Positions 45,164 to 52,757 of a stretch of DNA of 64,000 nt are shown here, in pieces. Each line of letters opens with the position of its first letter. Position 1 is the stretch's first letter. The stretch covers positions 496,001 to 560,000 of the forward strand of contig CANMWQ010000001.1 in assembly GCA_947501685.1 (NCBI GenBank), given 5' to 3'. This stretch comes from an uncultured Litoreibacter sp. Lineage in GTDB: Bacteria > Pseudomonadota > Alphaproteobacteria > Rhodobacterales > Rhodobacteraceae. The translations under genes and the position numbers were made by a program. The notes under the pieces are model-generated. The model worked only from the letters and a program-made list of their open reading frames with translations, was not told the origin of the DNA and ran no database searches.

Positions 45164-45973
45164 ATGATCAATCGATTGACCAAAGCCTGCAAACTCGGCC
45201 TGTTCACCGCTGCCCTGTCATCGCCCGCACAAGCGGATCGGGTCTACGAAATCCTCGACAACACCCGCATCGAAGCTGGCCTGTCCCATGGACAGCCGTA
45301 CCAGTTTGCGATGGTCAGTGGGTTCACACGGCGTGGAGAATTGGCACAGCGGTTCGAGATCAGGCACGGCGATTGCGGCGGCACACAGGGCTGGGATGAC
45401 TGCTCGAACGACCGTGGGAGGGTGGAACGCAAGGAACGCCCTAAGAACGTGTTCTCGGAGACTGGTGAGGGCATCTGGTACGGATACTCAATTTACATCC
45501 CTGCTGACTTCGAAAGCCTTGGGCGGGCCAATACGCACCTGTCACAGGCCAAGGTCGAGGGCGAAGGGATGCCGCTCTGGCAACTGACGTTTAACGACAA
45601 CCCTTACATCCTCTATTCCGACGACACCTATTGCAGTCTCGGTTCGATGGCGATGTGGCGGGGCGGATGGAATGATGTGACCGTCTATGCCCACTATGGC
45701 GAAGGCGGGGAACATGCTTACTTCCAGCTATACCGTAACGGTGTCCTGCTCTGCGAACGGAACCGTCCGCTGATGCATCCGTCCTTGTGGGGGCGCGATC
45801 AAGAGATCGGCTTTAAGTATGGCATCTATAATTCGTTCGTGAGCCGTTACCTGCGTACCAACGACCGCCTCCCGACCCACGTGATTTTATACGACGAGAT
45901 GCTGGCTGGATCGCGGCGTGAGGATGTTGATGTCAGAATGCGTGAAGCCGCTGGGTTGCCACCTGTTGATTGA
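45164..45973 (+). CDS. Exported polysaccharide lyase (heparin-lyase-like fold)
   Basis: A 269-aa protein with a signal peptide ending at PAQA. The body has the beta-jelly-roll pattern of the PF14099 polysaccharide lyase family: GIWYGYSIYIPADF, HLSQAKVEG, and the C-terminal FKYGIYNSFVSRY, including the conserved Lys-Tyr-Gly-Ile-Tyr. It probably cleaves an acidic polysaccharide outside the cell, with the polymer unknown. Start ATG 45164 follows AAAAAGGAC. Carried as island cargo. Confidence 0.8.
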   Translation: MINRLTKACKLGLFTAALSSPAQADRVYEILDNTRIEAGLSHGQPYQFAMVSGFTRRGELAQRFEIRHGDCGGTQGWDDCSNDRGRVERKERPKNVFSETGEGIWYGYSIYIPADFESLGRANTHLSQAKVEGEGMPLWQLTFNDNPYILYSDDTYCSLGSMAMWRGGWNDVTVYAHYGEGGEHAYFQLYRNGVLLCERNRPLMHPSLWGRDQEIGFKYGIYNSFVSRYLRTNDRLPTHVILYDEMLAGSRREDVDVRMREAAGLPPVD

Positions 45974-46331
45974 CGCTACCCGTCGGTTGGTCGGGCCTGA
46001 CCAAAGACAGGCCATTTATGAAAGGTTGCTTCAGCGAAATGCAATCAGGTCTGAACTTGGCATTCGCCGCCTAAATATTCCTGAACTATACCGAAGGAAG
46101 AAACGGATGATTGCGGAAGCCCGATATGATGAGATCATGGAACCTTATGTCGATTCCGCCTTTAGAAAGATAGACTGGCCTGACAGCTTCACAGGTCGGA
46201 TTTTGTTGGGCGTCAAGACGTATCGTGATTGTGCAACCCAATGTGAGCAGGAGACAGGATATGCAAACCCACGTGACGGCACTCCTGATATCCTCAAGCT
46301 GATCCATCAGTATGTTGCACCATTGACCTGA
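45918..46331 (+). CDS. Hypothetical protein, 137 aa
   Basis: A plus-strand frame overlapping the end of the lyase gene by 56 nt; a later start (45927 or within the first 20 codons) would remove most of the overlap. The protein reads well from LLIDATRRLVGPDQRQAIYERLLQRNAIR onward, with a charged helical middle and no membrane segment. No family is recognised. Tail to tail with the ribbon-helix-helix gene. Confidence 0.55.
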   Translation: MRMLMSECVKPLGCHLLIDATRRLVGPDQRQAIYERLLQRNAIRSELGIRRLNIPELYRRKKRMIAEARYDEIMEPYVDSAFRKIDWPDSFTGRILLGVKTYRDCATQCEQETGYANPRDGTPDILKLIHQYVAPLT

Positions 46332-46490
46332 TCACGCCTCCTCAGCTTCTGGTAGGCCGTACCACCACTGCTCAACGGCTTCGTCGAGCAACGCTCCCAA
46401 TGGGATGCGAGATGCTTCCTTAACCTCTTTCAAACGGTCGTAGGTGACCGTCTTGACGGCGCGAATGGTGACCTGTTTACGATCTGACAT
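46332..46490 (-). CDS. Ribbon-helix-helix protein, 52 aa
   Basis: A small basic/acidic protein, MSDRKQVTIRAVKTVTYDRLKE then SRIPLGALLDEAVEQWWYGL, with the beta-strand plus two-helix layout of Arc/MetJ-type DNA-binding proteins. ATG 46490 has a perfect AGGAGG upstream. RHH proteins of this size are often antitoxins, but no toxin gene is adjacent. A relaxosome or plasmid-control role is possible. Confidence 0.65.
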   Translation of the reverse strand: MSDRKQVTIRAVKTVTYDRLKEVKEASRIPLGALLDEAVEQWWYGLPEAEEA

Positions 46491-46678
46491 GATGCAATCC
46501 TCCTTGCCTGTATTTAGGGTTTGAAGGGCAACTGCATTGCGGTTGCTGTAGGTTTCCATGGACGTTCGCGACCAGCGAGAGAACCGCACACACTATTAGT
46601 CATTAACGCCCAAATACCACGTCAGCATAGCAATGCATTTGCATAGCTTACGGTGGCGAACTGCGAAATTGGAGGTGC
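46491..46678. other. Intergenic stretch, divergent promoters presumed
   Basis: AT-rich spacer between the RHH gene and the recombinase unit. It contains a near-palindrome around 46625-46647 (GCATAGC repeated on both sides of ATGCAT). No gene or clear promoter is identified. Confidence 0.3.
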
Positions 46679-46834
46679 ATCAAAACCGAAATTGACCCCG
46701 CACTTGAAAAATCTCGATGTCCAACCGAGTTTCAGATTGAGGCCGACAGATACTTCGAAGTCTGTCGAAACAGTCCCAATCTCCCGATGTGTGTCGGTGT
46801 ACTAGTTAAGGTTTTACATGTTGAAGGTTCATGA
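46679..46834 (+). CDS. Possible 51-aa leader ORF with non-standard start
   Basis: A well-formed reading frame (KTEIDPALEKSRCPTEFQIE, then ADRYFEVCRN and CVGVLVKVLHVEGS) ends in TGA overlapping the ATG of the recombinase gene, the usual sign of coupled translation. No ATG, GTG or TTG opens it; GGAGG lies 3 nt before an ATC codon, so the start could be ATC or ATT or may have been lost by mutation. Not recognised. Confidence 0.3.
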   Translation: MKTEIDPALEKSRCPTEFQIEADRYFEVCRNSPNLPMCVGVLVKVLHVEGS

Positions 46835-47883
46835 TTTCAAAGACGGTTGAACAAAAGATCGCATCTGGGGATGTCATCCCATACAGGAGAGTAAGCACTC
46901 CAGATCAGGCAGAAGACGGCTACCGTCATCAGCTTCAGGTGATCAAATCCATATACCCAAGTTTTAGTATCAGACACTCAACAGACTATGACTATAAAGA
47001 GGTCATGTCTGGACTAGCAAACATGGGTAAGCGTTCGGCATCCAAGATTGGCACTGCCATCGGTAAGCTGAAACGACACCCTCATTCCATCATCTTGGTA
47101 TCAGACGCAGATCGCATTTCACGTCGTCAGGATGTCTTTGAGATGATCCAGAAACAGGGCTTGGGTCACCGCATCTTTGTCGCTTCATCTGGCCTTAGTC
47201 TGGATGAAGTCGTTGCCTTGGGACATCACAAAAAGATCGAACAACAGACACAGGAATACAAAGAAGCCTGCCGTCTGGGCCAGCAACGGTACCGTGACAA
47301 CGGTGGCATCATCGGCTCACCTGACATCAAGCACCACTCAAAGTCAGGTGCACAGAAGAAATCTGAACAGGCAAAAGAAAGGAAGGTAGGTATCTGCAAG
47401 ATCATCTCTCGTCTGACCTACGCCAACCGAGGGCAGAAACCGTCACACGGCGAAATCTGCGATGTGCTTCGGGATAGCGAAATCCGCACTGGCCAAGGGT
47501 ACTTCTTTACTGCACCTAAGTTGCAACAACTTAAGAAAGGCATGGCATCTGAATGGGACTACGCCATGGATAGCTGGCATCGCCCGCGTCGTCGCATCCG
47601 CGAGATTATCGAAGAATGGCAGAGAGAGATACGTCGTAAGAACAAAGTCTGCCGTATCCGCAGGCTCATCTCTCACTGCCAAATCGAGCTAAATCGGAAG
47701 CGTCAGCGACAGCTTTCCACGAAGAGGCTATTGGCCTTTCTTTCTAACAATGTTTTTTGGCATGTCGTTGTGGGTCGAAGCTCTATCCCCTTGAGGAGTC
47801 CAATCTGGTCAACCACAAGTGAGTGGGCCAAAGGCAAAAGTCGTGATGGATGTCGAGGGCCACCAATCATTCGCTCAGGTTGA
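46831..47883 (+). CDS. Serine-recombinase-like protein
   Basis: A 350-aa protein whose N-terminal 130 residues match a resolvase catalytic domain: YRRVSTPDQAEDGYRHQLQ (nucleophile Ser in RVS near residue 22) and SDADRISRRQ with the conserved Arg pair. The C-terminal part is very basic with several predicted helices, and the last 45 residues look unlike protein of this type, so an old frameshift near the end is possible. It may act in DNA rearrangement of the island. Confidence 0.65.
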   Translation: MISKTVEQKIASGDVIPYRRVSTPDQAEDGYRHQLQVIKSIYPSFSIRHSTDYDYKEVMSGLANMGKRSASKIGTAIGKLKRHPHSIILVSDADRISRRQDVFEMIQKQGLGHRIFVASSGLSLDEVVALGHHKKIEQQTQEYKEACRLGQQRYRDNGGIIGSPDIKHHSKSGAQKKSEQAKERKVGICKIISRLTYANRGQKPSHGEICDVLRDSEIRTGQGYFFTAPKLQQLKKGMASEWDYAMDSWHRPRRRIREIIEEWQREIRRKNKVCRIRRLISHCQIELNRKRQRQLSTKRLLAFLSNNVFWHVVVGRSSIPLRSPIWSTTSEWAKGKSRDGCRGPPIIRSG

Positions 47884-48016
47884 TCCCTGTTGTCGCTAAA
47901 GACACTGCAGCACTCCGATGTCGTTCTCTCTGCATTGAAGCGGTGGATCAAAGGTTTGCATGACGCCATACCTGATGCATGTTTGCTTTATCGACGGATT
48001 GCAATATGAACGAAAA

Positions 48017-49474
48017 ATGCATCACAACTTCACCGCATTGCTTGTTTCTCGAAGGAAGCAGTTGGCCCTTCGACTAATAGACGCAGCACAGGTATCAGGG
48101 TTGGCTGTCCCAACTGTCCAACGCCTTGAAAACGGCACTGGAACCATTGGCTCTCTGTCTTCTTACTTGTCGGCACTGGACCGAAAACTTTACTGGCACG
48201 GCATAGGAGACGCTGAGCATAGTAGGTCAATTGTTGACCGCCGCAAACGATTGGGGATCAGCCAACGTGCTATGGCCCAACGGATCGGCGTAAGCCACCG
48301 CACGATCATTGCCTTGGAGAAGGATTTCACAGGCCGTGTTGAGACGCTATTGAGATGCTTGCATGAACTGAAGCTCAAGCCGACCCTTCGCAGCCATAGC
48401 ACTGTACCCGACGACAGTAACTACGATAAGGTTGATACCGAAGTTCTGCGTGTGCTGGATGCACGTCATGACGCTAGACCACAATTCGCTCTTATCCAAT
48501 CTGATGCTTTGGATGCATTGCGAGGGATGCCGTCAAACATCATCGACTGCGCCATCACATCGCCCCCATACTGGCAGCAACGGGCCTATGAAGCTGGTGG
48601 GATTGGTGAGGAACAGACCGTCGGGGAATATCTCACCGATCTGAGGGCTGTGTTTCAGCAGGTGCATCGGTTGTTGAAGCCAACTGGGTCATTGTGGATC
48701 AATATTGACGACACCTATCACCAACGGTCGATGCAGGGGATACCTTGGCGGCTGGTTCTCGGACTGGTCGAGGACTGTGGCTGGTTAATCCGCAACGATG
48801 TGATCTGGTCGAAGACTGGTGGTTCACTGAATCGATCCAGCAATCGGTTTTCCCATCGCCATGAACATCTGTTTCATCTGGTGAAGTCAGAAGACTACTA
48901 CCATGACCACGATGCGATCCGACTAGCAGCAAAGCCAGCGAGGTTGGATCAGCCGCAGATCGCAACAGCGACGGGGCTGACACTTGACGCCTGTCTGGAA
49001 CGGATTGCGACGAACGATCAGCTTTCTGAGGATGAAAAGATCAACGCTTCGAAGGAAGTCAGAACGACCTTTGACGAGATCGCACAGGGTAAACTCCACG
49101 ACTTTAGGCTGGTGCTACGTGGTGGACGTGTGACGCATTCTGACAGCCAGAGCATTTCAGCCCGTGCATCCAAACTAGACAGACAGGGGTATTATCTTCT
49201 GCGGTATGATCCTGACGGCAGTTTGATGGGGGATGTTTGGAACATCGCACCTGACCGATCCAAAGGCCGCAGCGGCCACTATGCGGCCTTCCCTCAGGAC
49301 CTCTGTGACGTTCCAATCAGGGCGACATGCCCACCATCGGGTGTGGTGCTAGACCCATTTGTTGGCACTGGTACGAGCCTTGTCGTTGCTCAGAAGCTGG
49401 GCCGACACGGGATCGGCATCGACCTGTCGGATGAGTATATCAACCTTGCACGTCAAAGGCTTCAGATCAGCTAG
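48017..49474 (+). CDS. DNA methyltransferase with N-terminal HTH domains
   Basis: A 485-aa beta-class DNA amino-methyltransferase (N4-cytosine or N6-adenine). The catalytic TSPPYWQQR lies near residue 185, the target-recognition region follows, and the SAM-binding DPFVGTGTSLVVAQKLGRHGIGID is near the C-terminus. The first 130 residues contain two helix-turn-helix-like segments (DAAQVSGLAVPTVQRLENG and RLGISQRAMAQRIGVSHRTIIALEK), an uncommon fusion suggesting self-regulation. No cognate endonuclease is adjacent, so it appears solitary. ATG 48017 is chosen over one 19 codons upstream. Confidence 0.85.
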   Translation: MHHNFTALLVSRRKQLALRLIDAAQVSGLAVPTVQRLENGTGTIGSLSSYLSALDRKLYWHGIGDAEHSRSIVDRRKRLGISQRAMAQRIGVSHRTIIALEKDFTGRVETLLRCLHELKLKPTLRSHSTVPDDSNYDKVDTEVLRVLDARHDARPQFALIQSDALDALRGMPSNIIDCAITSPPYWQQRAYEAGGIGEEQTVGEYLTDLRAVFQQVHRLLKPTGSLWINIDDTYHQRSMQGIPWRLVLGLVEDCGWLIRNDVIWSKTGGSLNRSSNRFSHRHEHLFHLVKSEDYYHDHDAIRLAAKPARLDQPQIATATGLTLDACLERIATNDQLSEDEKINASKEVRTTFDEIAQGKLHDFRLVLRGGRVTHSDSQSISARASKLDRQGYYLLRYDPDGSLMGDVWNIAPDRSKGRSGHYAAFPQDLCDVPIRATCPPSGVVLDPFVGTGTSLVVAQKLGRHGIGIDLSDEYINLARQRLQIS

Positions 49475-50048
49475 TGGCAGTACTACGAGATGATCCTGGC
49501 ACCCAGCGATATAACGTCGGCACCGACACACCAACCGCTGCCGCTGCGTCTTTGACGGTCGTACCCGACGCCAGCAGTTCCCGCACCGCATTGATCTTGT
49601 CATCCGTCATTTGACGGGGGCGACCACCAATACGACCCTTGGCTTTTGCAGCGACCAATCCTGCCTTGGTCCGTTCCACGACCAAATCCCGCTCAAATGC
49701 CGCCAGCGAACCCATCAAGTGAAACAGAAGGCGTCCGCCTGGTGTGCTGGTGTCGATAGCTTCTGTGACGCTGTGAAAGCCTATACCATCCGTTTCCAGC
49801 CGATCCATGATCTGGATCAGATGCGGCAAGCTGCGGCCAACGCGGTCGAGCTTGTAGACGGTCAGAACGTCATCGGAATGAGGACGAAGATAGCCGAGTG
49901 CTTGCGCAAGTACGGGACGATCTTTTCTGGCACCAGACGCCACCTCGGTAAAAATCTTGTCACAACCAGCAGCCTTCAGTGCTGCGATCTGACCATCGTG
50001 TGTTTGTGTATCCGTGCTGACCCGCGCGTACCCGATCTTCAATAGCAT
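49467..50048 (-). CDS. Serine resolvase/invertase (Tn3 resolvase family)
   Basis: A 193-aa site-specific recombinase. The catalytic Ser11 is in GYARVSTDTQ, the Arg pair in KLDRVGRSLPHL, and a C-terminal HTH in TVKDAAAAVGVSVPTLYRW binds DNA. Typical of Tn3-family transposon resolvases or DNA invertases. No transposase or inverted repeats were found nearby; it may be a transposon remnant that brought in the mercury genes. Tail to tail with the methyltransferase, 8-nt overlap. Confidence 0.9.
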   Translation of the reverse strand: MLLKIGYARVSTDTQTHDGQIAALKAAGCDKIFTEVASGARKDRPVLAQALGYLRPHSDDVLTVYKLDRVGRSLPHLIQIMDRLETDGIGFHSVTEAIDTSTPGGRLLFHLMGSLAAFERDLVVERTKAGLVAAKAKGRIGGRPRQMTDDKINAVRELLASGTTVKDAAAAVGVSVPTLYRWVPGSSRSTATS

Positions 50049-50207
50049 CTCCTTCTCAAAACTCGTCAGTGTTCTACTGGGAACGTGACCAGGTTTCGAT
50101 AGGGGGTATCGCGAAGATCAGAGCATGTGTTTTCCAGGCCAGGATCGGTCTGACGAGCAGGTTGAAACGAGATGCTTGCAAACGACCGTTTGTGAGAAAC
50201 GAAGCGG

Positions 50208-50729
50208 TTAGTGTGGCGACCGCCCAATCGCGATCATGAGATGGTGCTGTTGGTGATGCGCACCGATTGTCATCAACCCAAAGAATCCCAGTCCCAGCAC
50301 TTGATTCAACTCTCCATCTGACCCGACCTGAACCAGCATCGATGCGCCATTATCTATTTGCCCAGCGGTGACGGTCCAATCCGATGATCCCTGCAACATC
50401 GGGCTATGTGCCAACACCATGCGTCTGATGGACGATGCTACCACGTCATCACCCGTGACTGTGAACATCACACTCAACCCATCGACCTTTCGCTCAACCG
50501 ATGCCCTCGTCGTCACGTTGTCCATATCCACGAGATGATCACGCAAAGCTTTGATATCGACCTGCGCCCAATCCGTGTCTGGGTCATCACGCAGCAGGGT
50601 GACGATCTCAGCAATCGCCGCGAACTGGGACTGACCCGTTTCATTAGGTGACCCCGACGTATGCGCATGTTGTGCCATAGCACCCGATGCGACGAACATC
50701 ATGGCTGCTGATAAAAGACCTAGTTTCAT
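50208..50729 (-). CDS. Exported hypothetical protein of the metal-resistance region
   Basis: A 173-aa secreted protein with a signal peptide ending AMAQ and His-rich ends (HAHTSG and GAHHQQHHLMIAIGRSPH). A middle region of about 90 aa has alternating beta-type segments. I do not recognise the family. The His residues and location next to the copper and mercury genes suggest periplasmic metal binding. It is divergent from the Crp/Fnr regulator and may share its operator. Confidence 0.7.
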   Translation of the reverse strand: MKLGLLSAAMMFVASGAMAQHAHTSGSPNETGQSQFAAIAEIVTLLRDDPDTDWAQVDIKALRDHLVDMDNVTTRASVERKVDGLSVMFTVTGDDVVASSIRRMVLAHSPMLQGSSDWTVTAGQIDNGASMLVQVGSDGELNQVLGLGFFGLMTIGAHHQQHHLMIAIGRSPH

Positions 50730-50778
50730 TGAACACTCCTATTTCTTGATCATCCTAGCCAATTCCACTCTGATTCTT

Positions 50779-50794
50779 TATGATCTGGATCATA
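50779..50794. promoter_or_regulatory. FNR/DNR-like palindrome before the Crp/Fnr gene
   Basis: TATGATCTGGATCATA is a perfect 16-bp palindrome containing TGAT-N4-ATCA, the core of FNR/DNR-type sites. It ends at the first base of the ATG at 50794 and lies between the two divergent genes. Autoregulation and control of the exported protein gene are inferred. Confidence 0.5.
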
Positions 50795-51360
50795 TGTTTT
50801 CTGATCCCTTCTCCCATCTGCCCAGGACTGCGTGTCGCACAATTGAAATGCAGAAGGGTGACGTGCTGTTTCGCCAGACTCAGACAACATCGGGACTTTA
50901 CCGTGTCGTCTCTGGGTGCGTGACGTTGCAACGAACTGGACTGGGTGGCGATATTTTGACCTTGCACAGGGCATTGTCGGGCGGGCTGTTTGCCGAGGCT
51001 TCAGTCTTCTCAGCGACATACCACTGCGATGCGATTTGCACCGAGGCTGGGAGCGTCATCAAGATCGCAAAGATAGATGTGATTGCAACGATGCAATCCA
51101 ATCCTGCGTTTTCTGAGGGTTTCACAAGGTTGCTTGCTGTTCAGGTCCAACAGTACCGCGCACACATCGAGTTGCTGGCAATCCCGTCAGCCAAAGAACG
51201 CATTCTGGCGGCTGTTCAGGCAGGCTACCTCGATGCTACGGTCACCGAGTTGGCCACCCGCATCGACCTCAGTCACGAAGCCTGCTACCGCGCACTGCGG
51301 GCATTGTGTGATGACGGTCGTGTGGTTCAAACGGGACGTGGACAGTACAGCCTAGCGTAA
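50794..51360 (+). CDS. Crp/Fnr family transcriptional regulator
   Basis: A 188-aa regulator with a cyclic-nucleotide-binding-like beta-barrel (KGDVLFRQTQTTSGLYRVVSGCVTLQ) and a C-terminal winged helix, TVTELATRIDLSHEACYRALRAL. It lacks the four Cys of an FNR iron-sulfur sensor, so redox sensing of that type is unlikely. Start 50794 is chosen because a palindromic site lies just before it; longer in-frame starts exist. Neighbours suggest a role in metal or redox response. Confidence 0.82.
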   Translation: MFSDPFSHLPRTACRTIEMQKGDVLFRQTQTTSGLYRVVSGCVTLQRTGLGGDILTLHRALSGGLFAEASVFSATYHCDAICTEAGSVIKIAKIDVIATMQSNPAFSEGFTRLLAVQVQQYRAHIELLAIPSAKERILAAVQAGYLDATVTELATRIDLSHEACYRALRALCDDGRVVQTGRGQYSLA

Positions 51361-51388
51361 TCATTCAGATCAATTGGCTGATAGTCAG

Positions 51389-51796
51389 CTAAAGTGGCAC
51401 CGTCGGAGCTTCACTCATCAAGCTGTCCAGCATCGGGCATGAAGATGTCCCCTCATCACAACTCGCAGACAGGCTCTGTAAGGCCGCACGAAGTCGTTCA
51501 AGACTATCAATCTTGGCATTGATCGCAACTAGTTGGTCTTCGGCCATGCTCTTCACTTCCTTACAAGAACGGCCTTGCTCGTCGTTCAGTGAAAGCAACG
51601 TTTGGATGATCGACATCGGAAACCCAAGATCACGGCAACGCTTTACGAAACGCAATTTTGCGATTTCATCAGCGGTATACAGGCGTCGCCCCGCCGCCGA
51701 GCGATCGGGTTTCGGAACAAGCCCCTCACGTTCGTAATAACGGATCGTCTCAATGTGGACGCCGCTCTTCTGCGAAGCTTTCCCGATGGTAAACAT
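51389..51796 (-). CDS. merR: Mercury-responsive MerR regulator
   Basis: A 135-aa MerR-family activator: HTH MFTIGKASQKSGVHIETIRYYEREGL, long dimer helix, and Cys residues at RSCKEV and ASCDEGTSSCPML that correspond to the three Hg-binding Cys of MerR, with a slightly shorter loop. Start at 51796. It is divergent from merF, with a MerR-type promoter between. A related heavy-metal sensor cannot be fully excluded. Confidence 0.87.
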   Translation of the reverse strand: MFTIGKASQKSGVHIETIRYYEREGLVPKPDRSAAGRRLYTADEIAKLRFVKRCRDLGFPMSIIQTLLSLNDEQGRSCKEVKSMAEDQLVAINAKIDSLERLRAALQSLSASCDEGTSSCPMLDSLMSEAPTVPL

Positions 51797-51801
51797 TTCT
51801 C

Positions 51802-51832
51802 TTGCTCCTGTAGTCGCTACAGGAGCTATGAC
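51802..51832 (+). promoter_or_regulatory. MerR-type promoter of merF, 19-bp spacer
   Basis: -35 TTGCTC at 51802-51807 and -10 TATGAC at 51827-51832 are separated by 19 bp. The spacer overlaps a perfect inverted repeat, GCTCCTGTAG and CTACAGGAGC around TCG (51804-51826). An overlong spacer with a centred palindrome is the hallmark of MerR activation. Confidence 0.8.
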
Positions 51833-51903
51833 TGGATCGCGGGTGCCAATGCAAATCAAACTTTGGCTATAACCGCACAGTCGGGACGACGAGGGATAGC
51901 AAT

Positions 51904-52110
51904 ATGAAAAATAAACTACTGGCATTTGGCATTGGAGGAACGCTGCTTGCTGCGCTGTGTTGCTTTACGCCGTTGCTACCAATCGTTTTGACCGCACTCG
52001 GTCTTACTGGGTTATTGGGTGTGCTGTATAACGACGCAGTTTTGCTGCCAATTCTGGCAGGGTTCCTTACTCTTACGGGGTACGCGATATGGCAACGACG
52101 GAAACAGTAG
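51904..52110 (+). CDS. merF: Mercury transport protein MerF
   Basis: A 68-aa inner-membrane protein with two helices and the Cys pair ALCCFTPLLP at about residues 18-27, which relays Hg(II) across the membrane in mer operons. MerF normally feeds MerA; no mercuric reductase is in this window. Overlaps the next gene by 22 nt. Confidence 0.9.
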   Translation: MKNKLLAFGIGGTLLAALCCFTPLLPIVLTALGLTGLLGVLYNDAVLLPILAGFLTLTGYAIWQRRKQ

Positions 52111-52313
52111 TTGTTCTTGAGTCCACACTGACCTGTCCCGACTGCGGGCATGTCGAAACTGAAATGATGCCAACAGATGCGTGTCAGTGGTTTTATGAAT
52201 GCAAGTCATGCCAAACTGTACTCAAGCCACTGAGCGGTGACTGCTGCGTTTACTGTTCATATGCAACGGTTCCTTGCCCCCCGATTCAAGAGGGCAAGTC
52301 CTGTTGTAGATGA
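52089..52313 (+). CDS. GDCCVxC-domain protein
   Basis: A 74-aa Cys-rich protein with an N-terminal CPDCGH/CKSCQ zinc-ribbon-like part and the motif GDCCVYCSY followed by CPPIQ, the signature of the GDCCVxC family often found beside MerR and MerF (some members contain selenocysteine; this one has Cys). Probably binds mercury or other soft metals in the cytoplasm; mechanism unproven. Confidence 0.85.
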   Translation: MATTETVVVLESTLTCPDCGHVETEMMPTDACQWFYECKSCQTVLKPLSGDCCVYCSYATVPCPPIQEGKSCCR

Positions 52314-52331
52314 AACGACTCCACTGAATTG

Positions 52332-52757
52332 TTAGTGGGGAAGGTTTCTGCTGGCTTGGACATCGCGTTCCCGCTCAGGCCAAGTTGATCTGATGTAAGC
52401 GAGGATATCCCATATCTCGTCATCGGTGAGTGTTTCGCCGAAACCTGGCATCCCGCTATTGAACCCAGTTACACCCCTGATCTCCAATGCAGCAGCGCCA
52501 CCGAGTTTGGTATACTCGAACAGCAGTTCATCATCATGGTGCCACGTGTGACCTGTCCCGTCATGCGGCGGGGCTGGAAGCACACCATCGGCGTTCGGGG
52601 ACTGCCAGTTCGGCTGTCCCTCCAGATTGGCACCGTGGCACGATGCGCAGTTGTCTGCATACAGACTTTGACCCGCAACGATGTCACGGTGATCCCAGTT
52701 GTGATCAGCGGCGGTTGGGGATGCCAAAGACAGCAAGATTGGGAACAGCCACCTCAT
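52332..52757 (-). CDS. Exported c-type cytochrome
   Basis: A 141-aa periplasmic cytochrome c with a signal peptide ending TAAD and one heme site, CASCH, plus a distal Met ligand in [24 protein letters not shown]. It is the last gene of the copper operon; the ATG overlaps the stop of the multicopper oxidase gene. It may accept electrons in copper oxidation or feed the respiratory chain. Confidence 0.88.
   Translation of the reverse strand: MRWLFPILLSLASPTAADHNWDHRDIVAGQSLYADNCASCHGANLEGQPNWQSPNADGVLPAPPHDGTGHTWHHDDELLFEYTKLGGAAALEIRGVTGFNSGMPGFGETLTDDEIWDILAYIRSTWPERERDVQASRNLPH

Noticed and set aside
46332-46490. Toxin-antitoxin module at the RHH gene
   Set aside because: No toxin-sized gene lies next to the RHH gene on the same strand, so only the DNA-binding protein is reported.
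49467-52313. Complete Tn3/Tn21-type mercury transposon
   Set aside because: A resolvase and mer genes are present, but there is no transposase, no merA and no 38-bp terminal repeats recognised.
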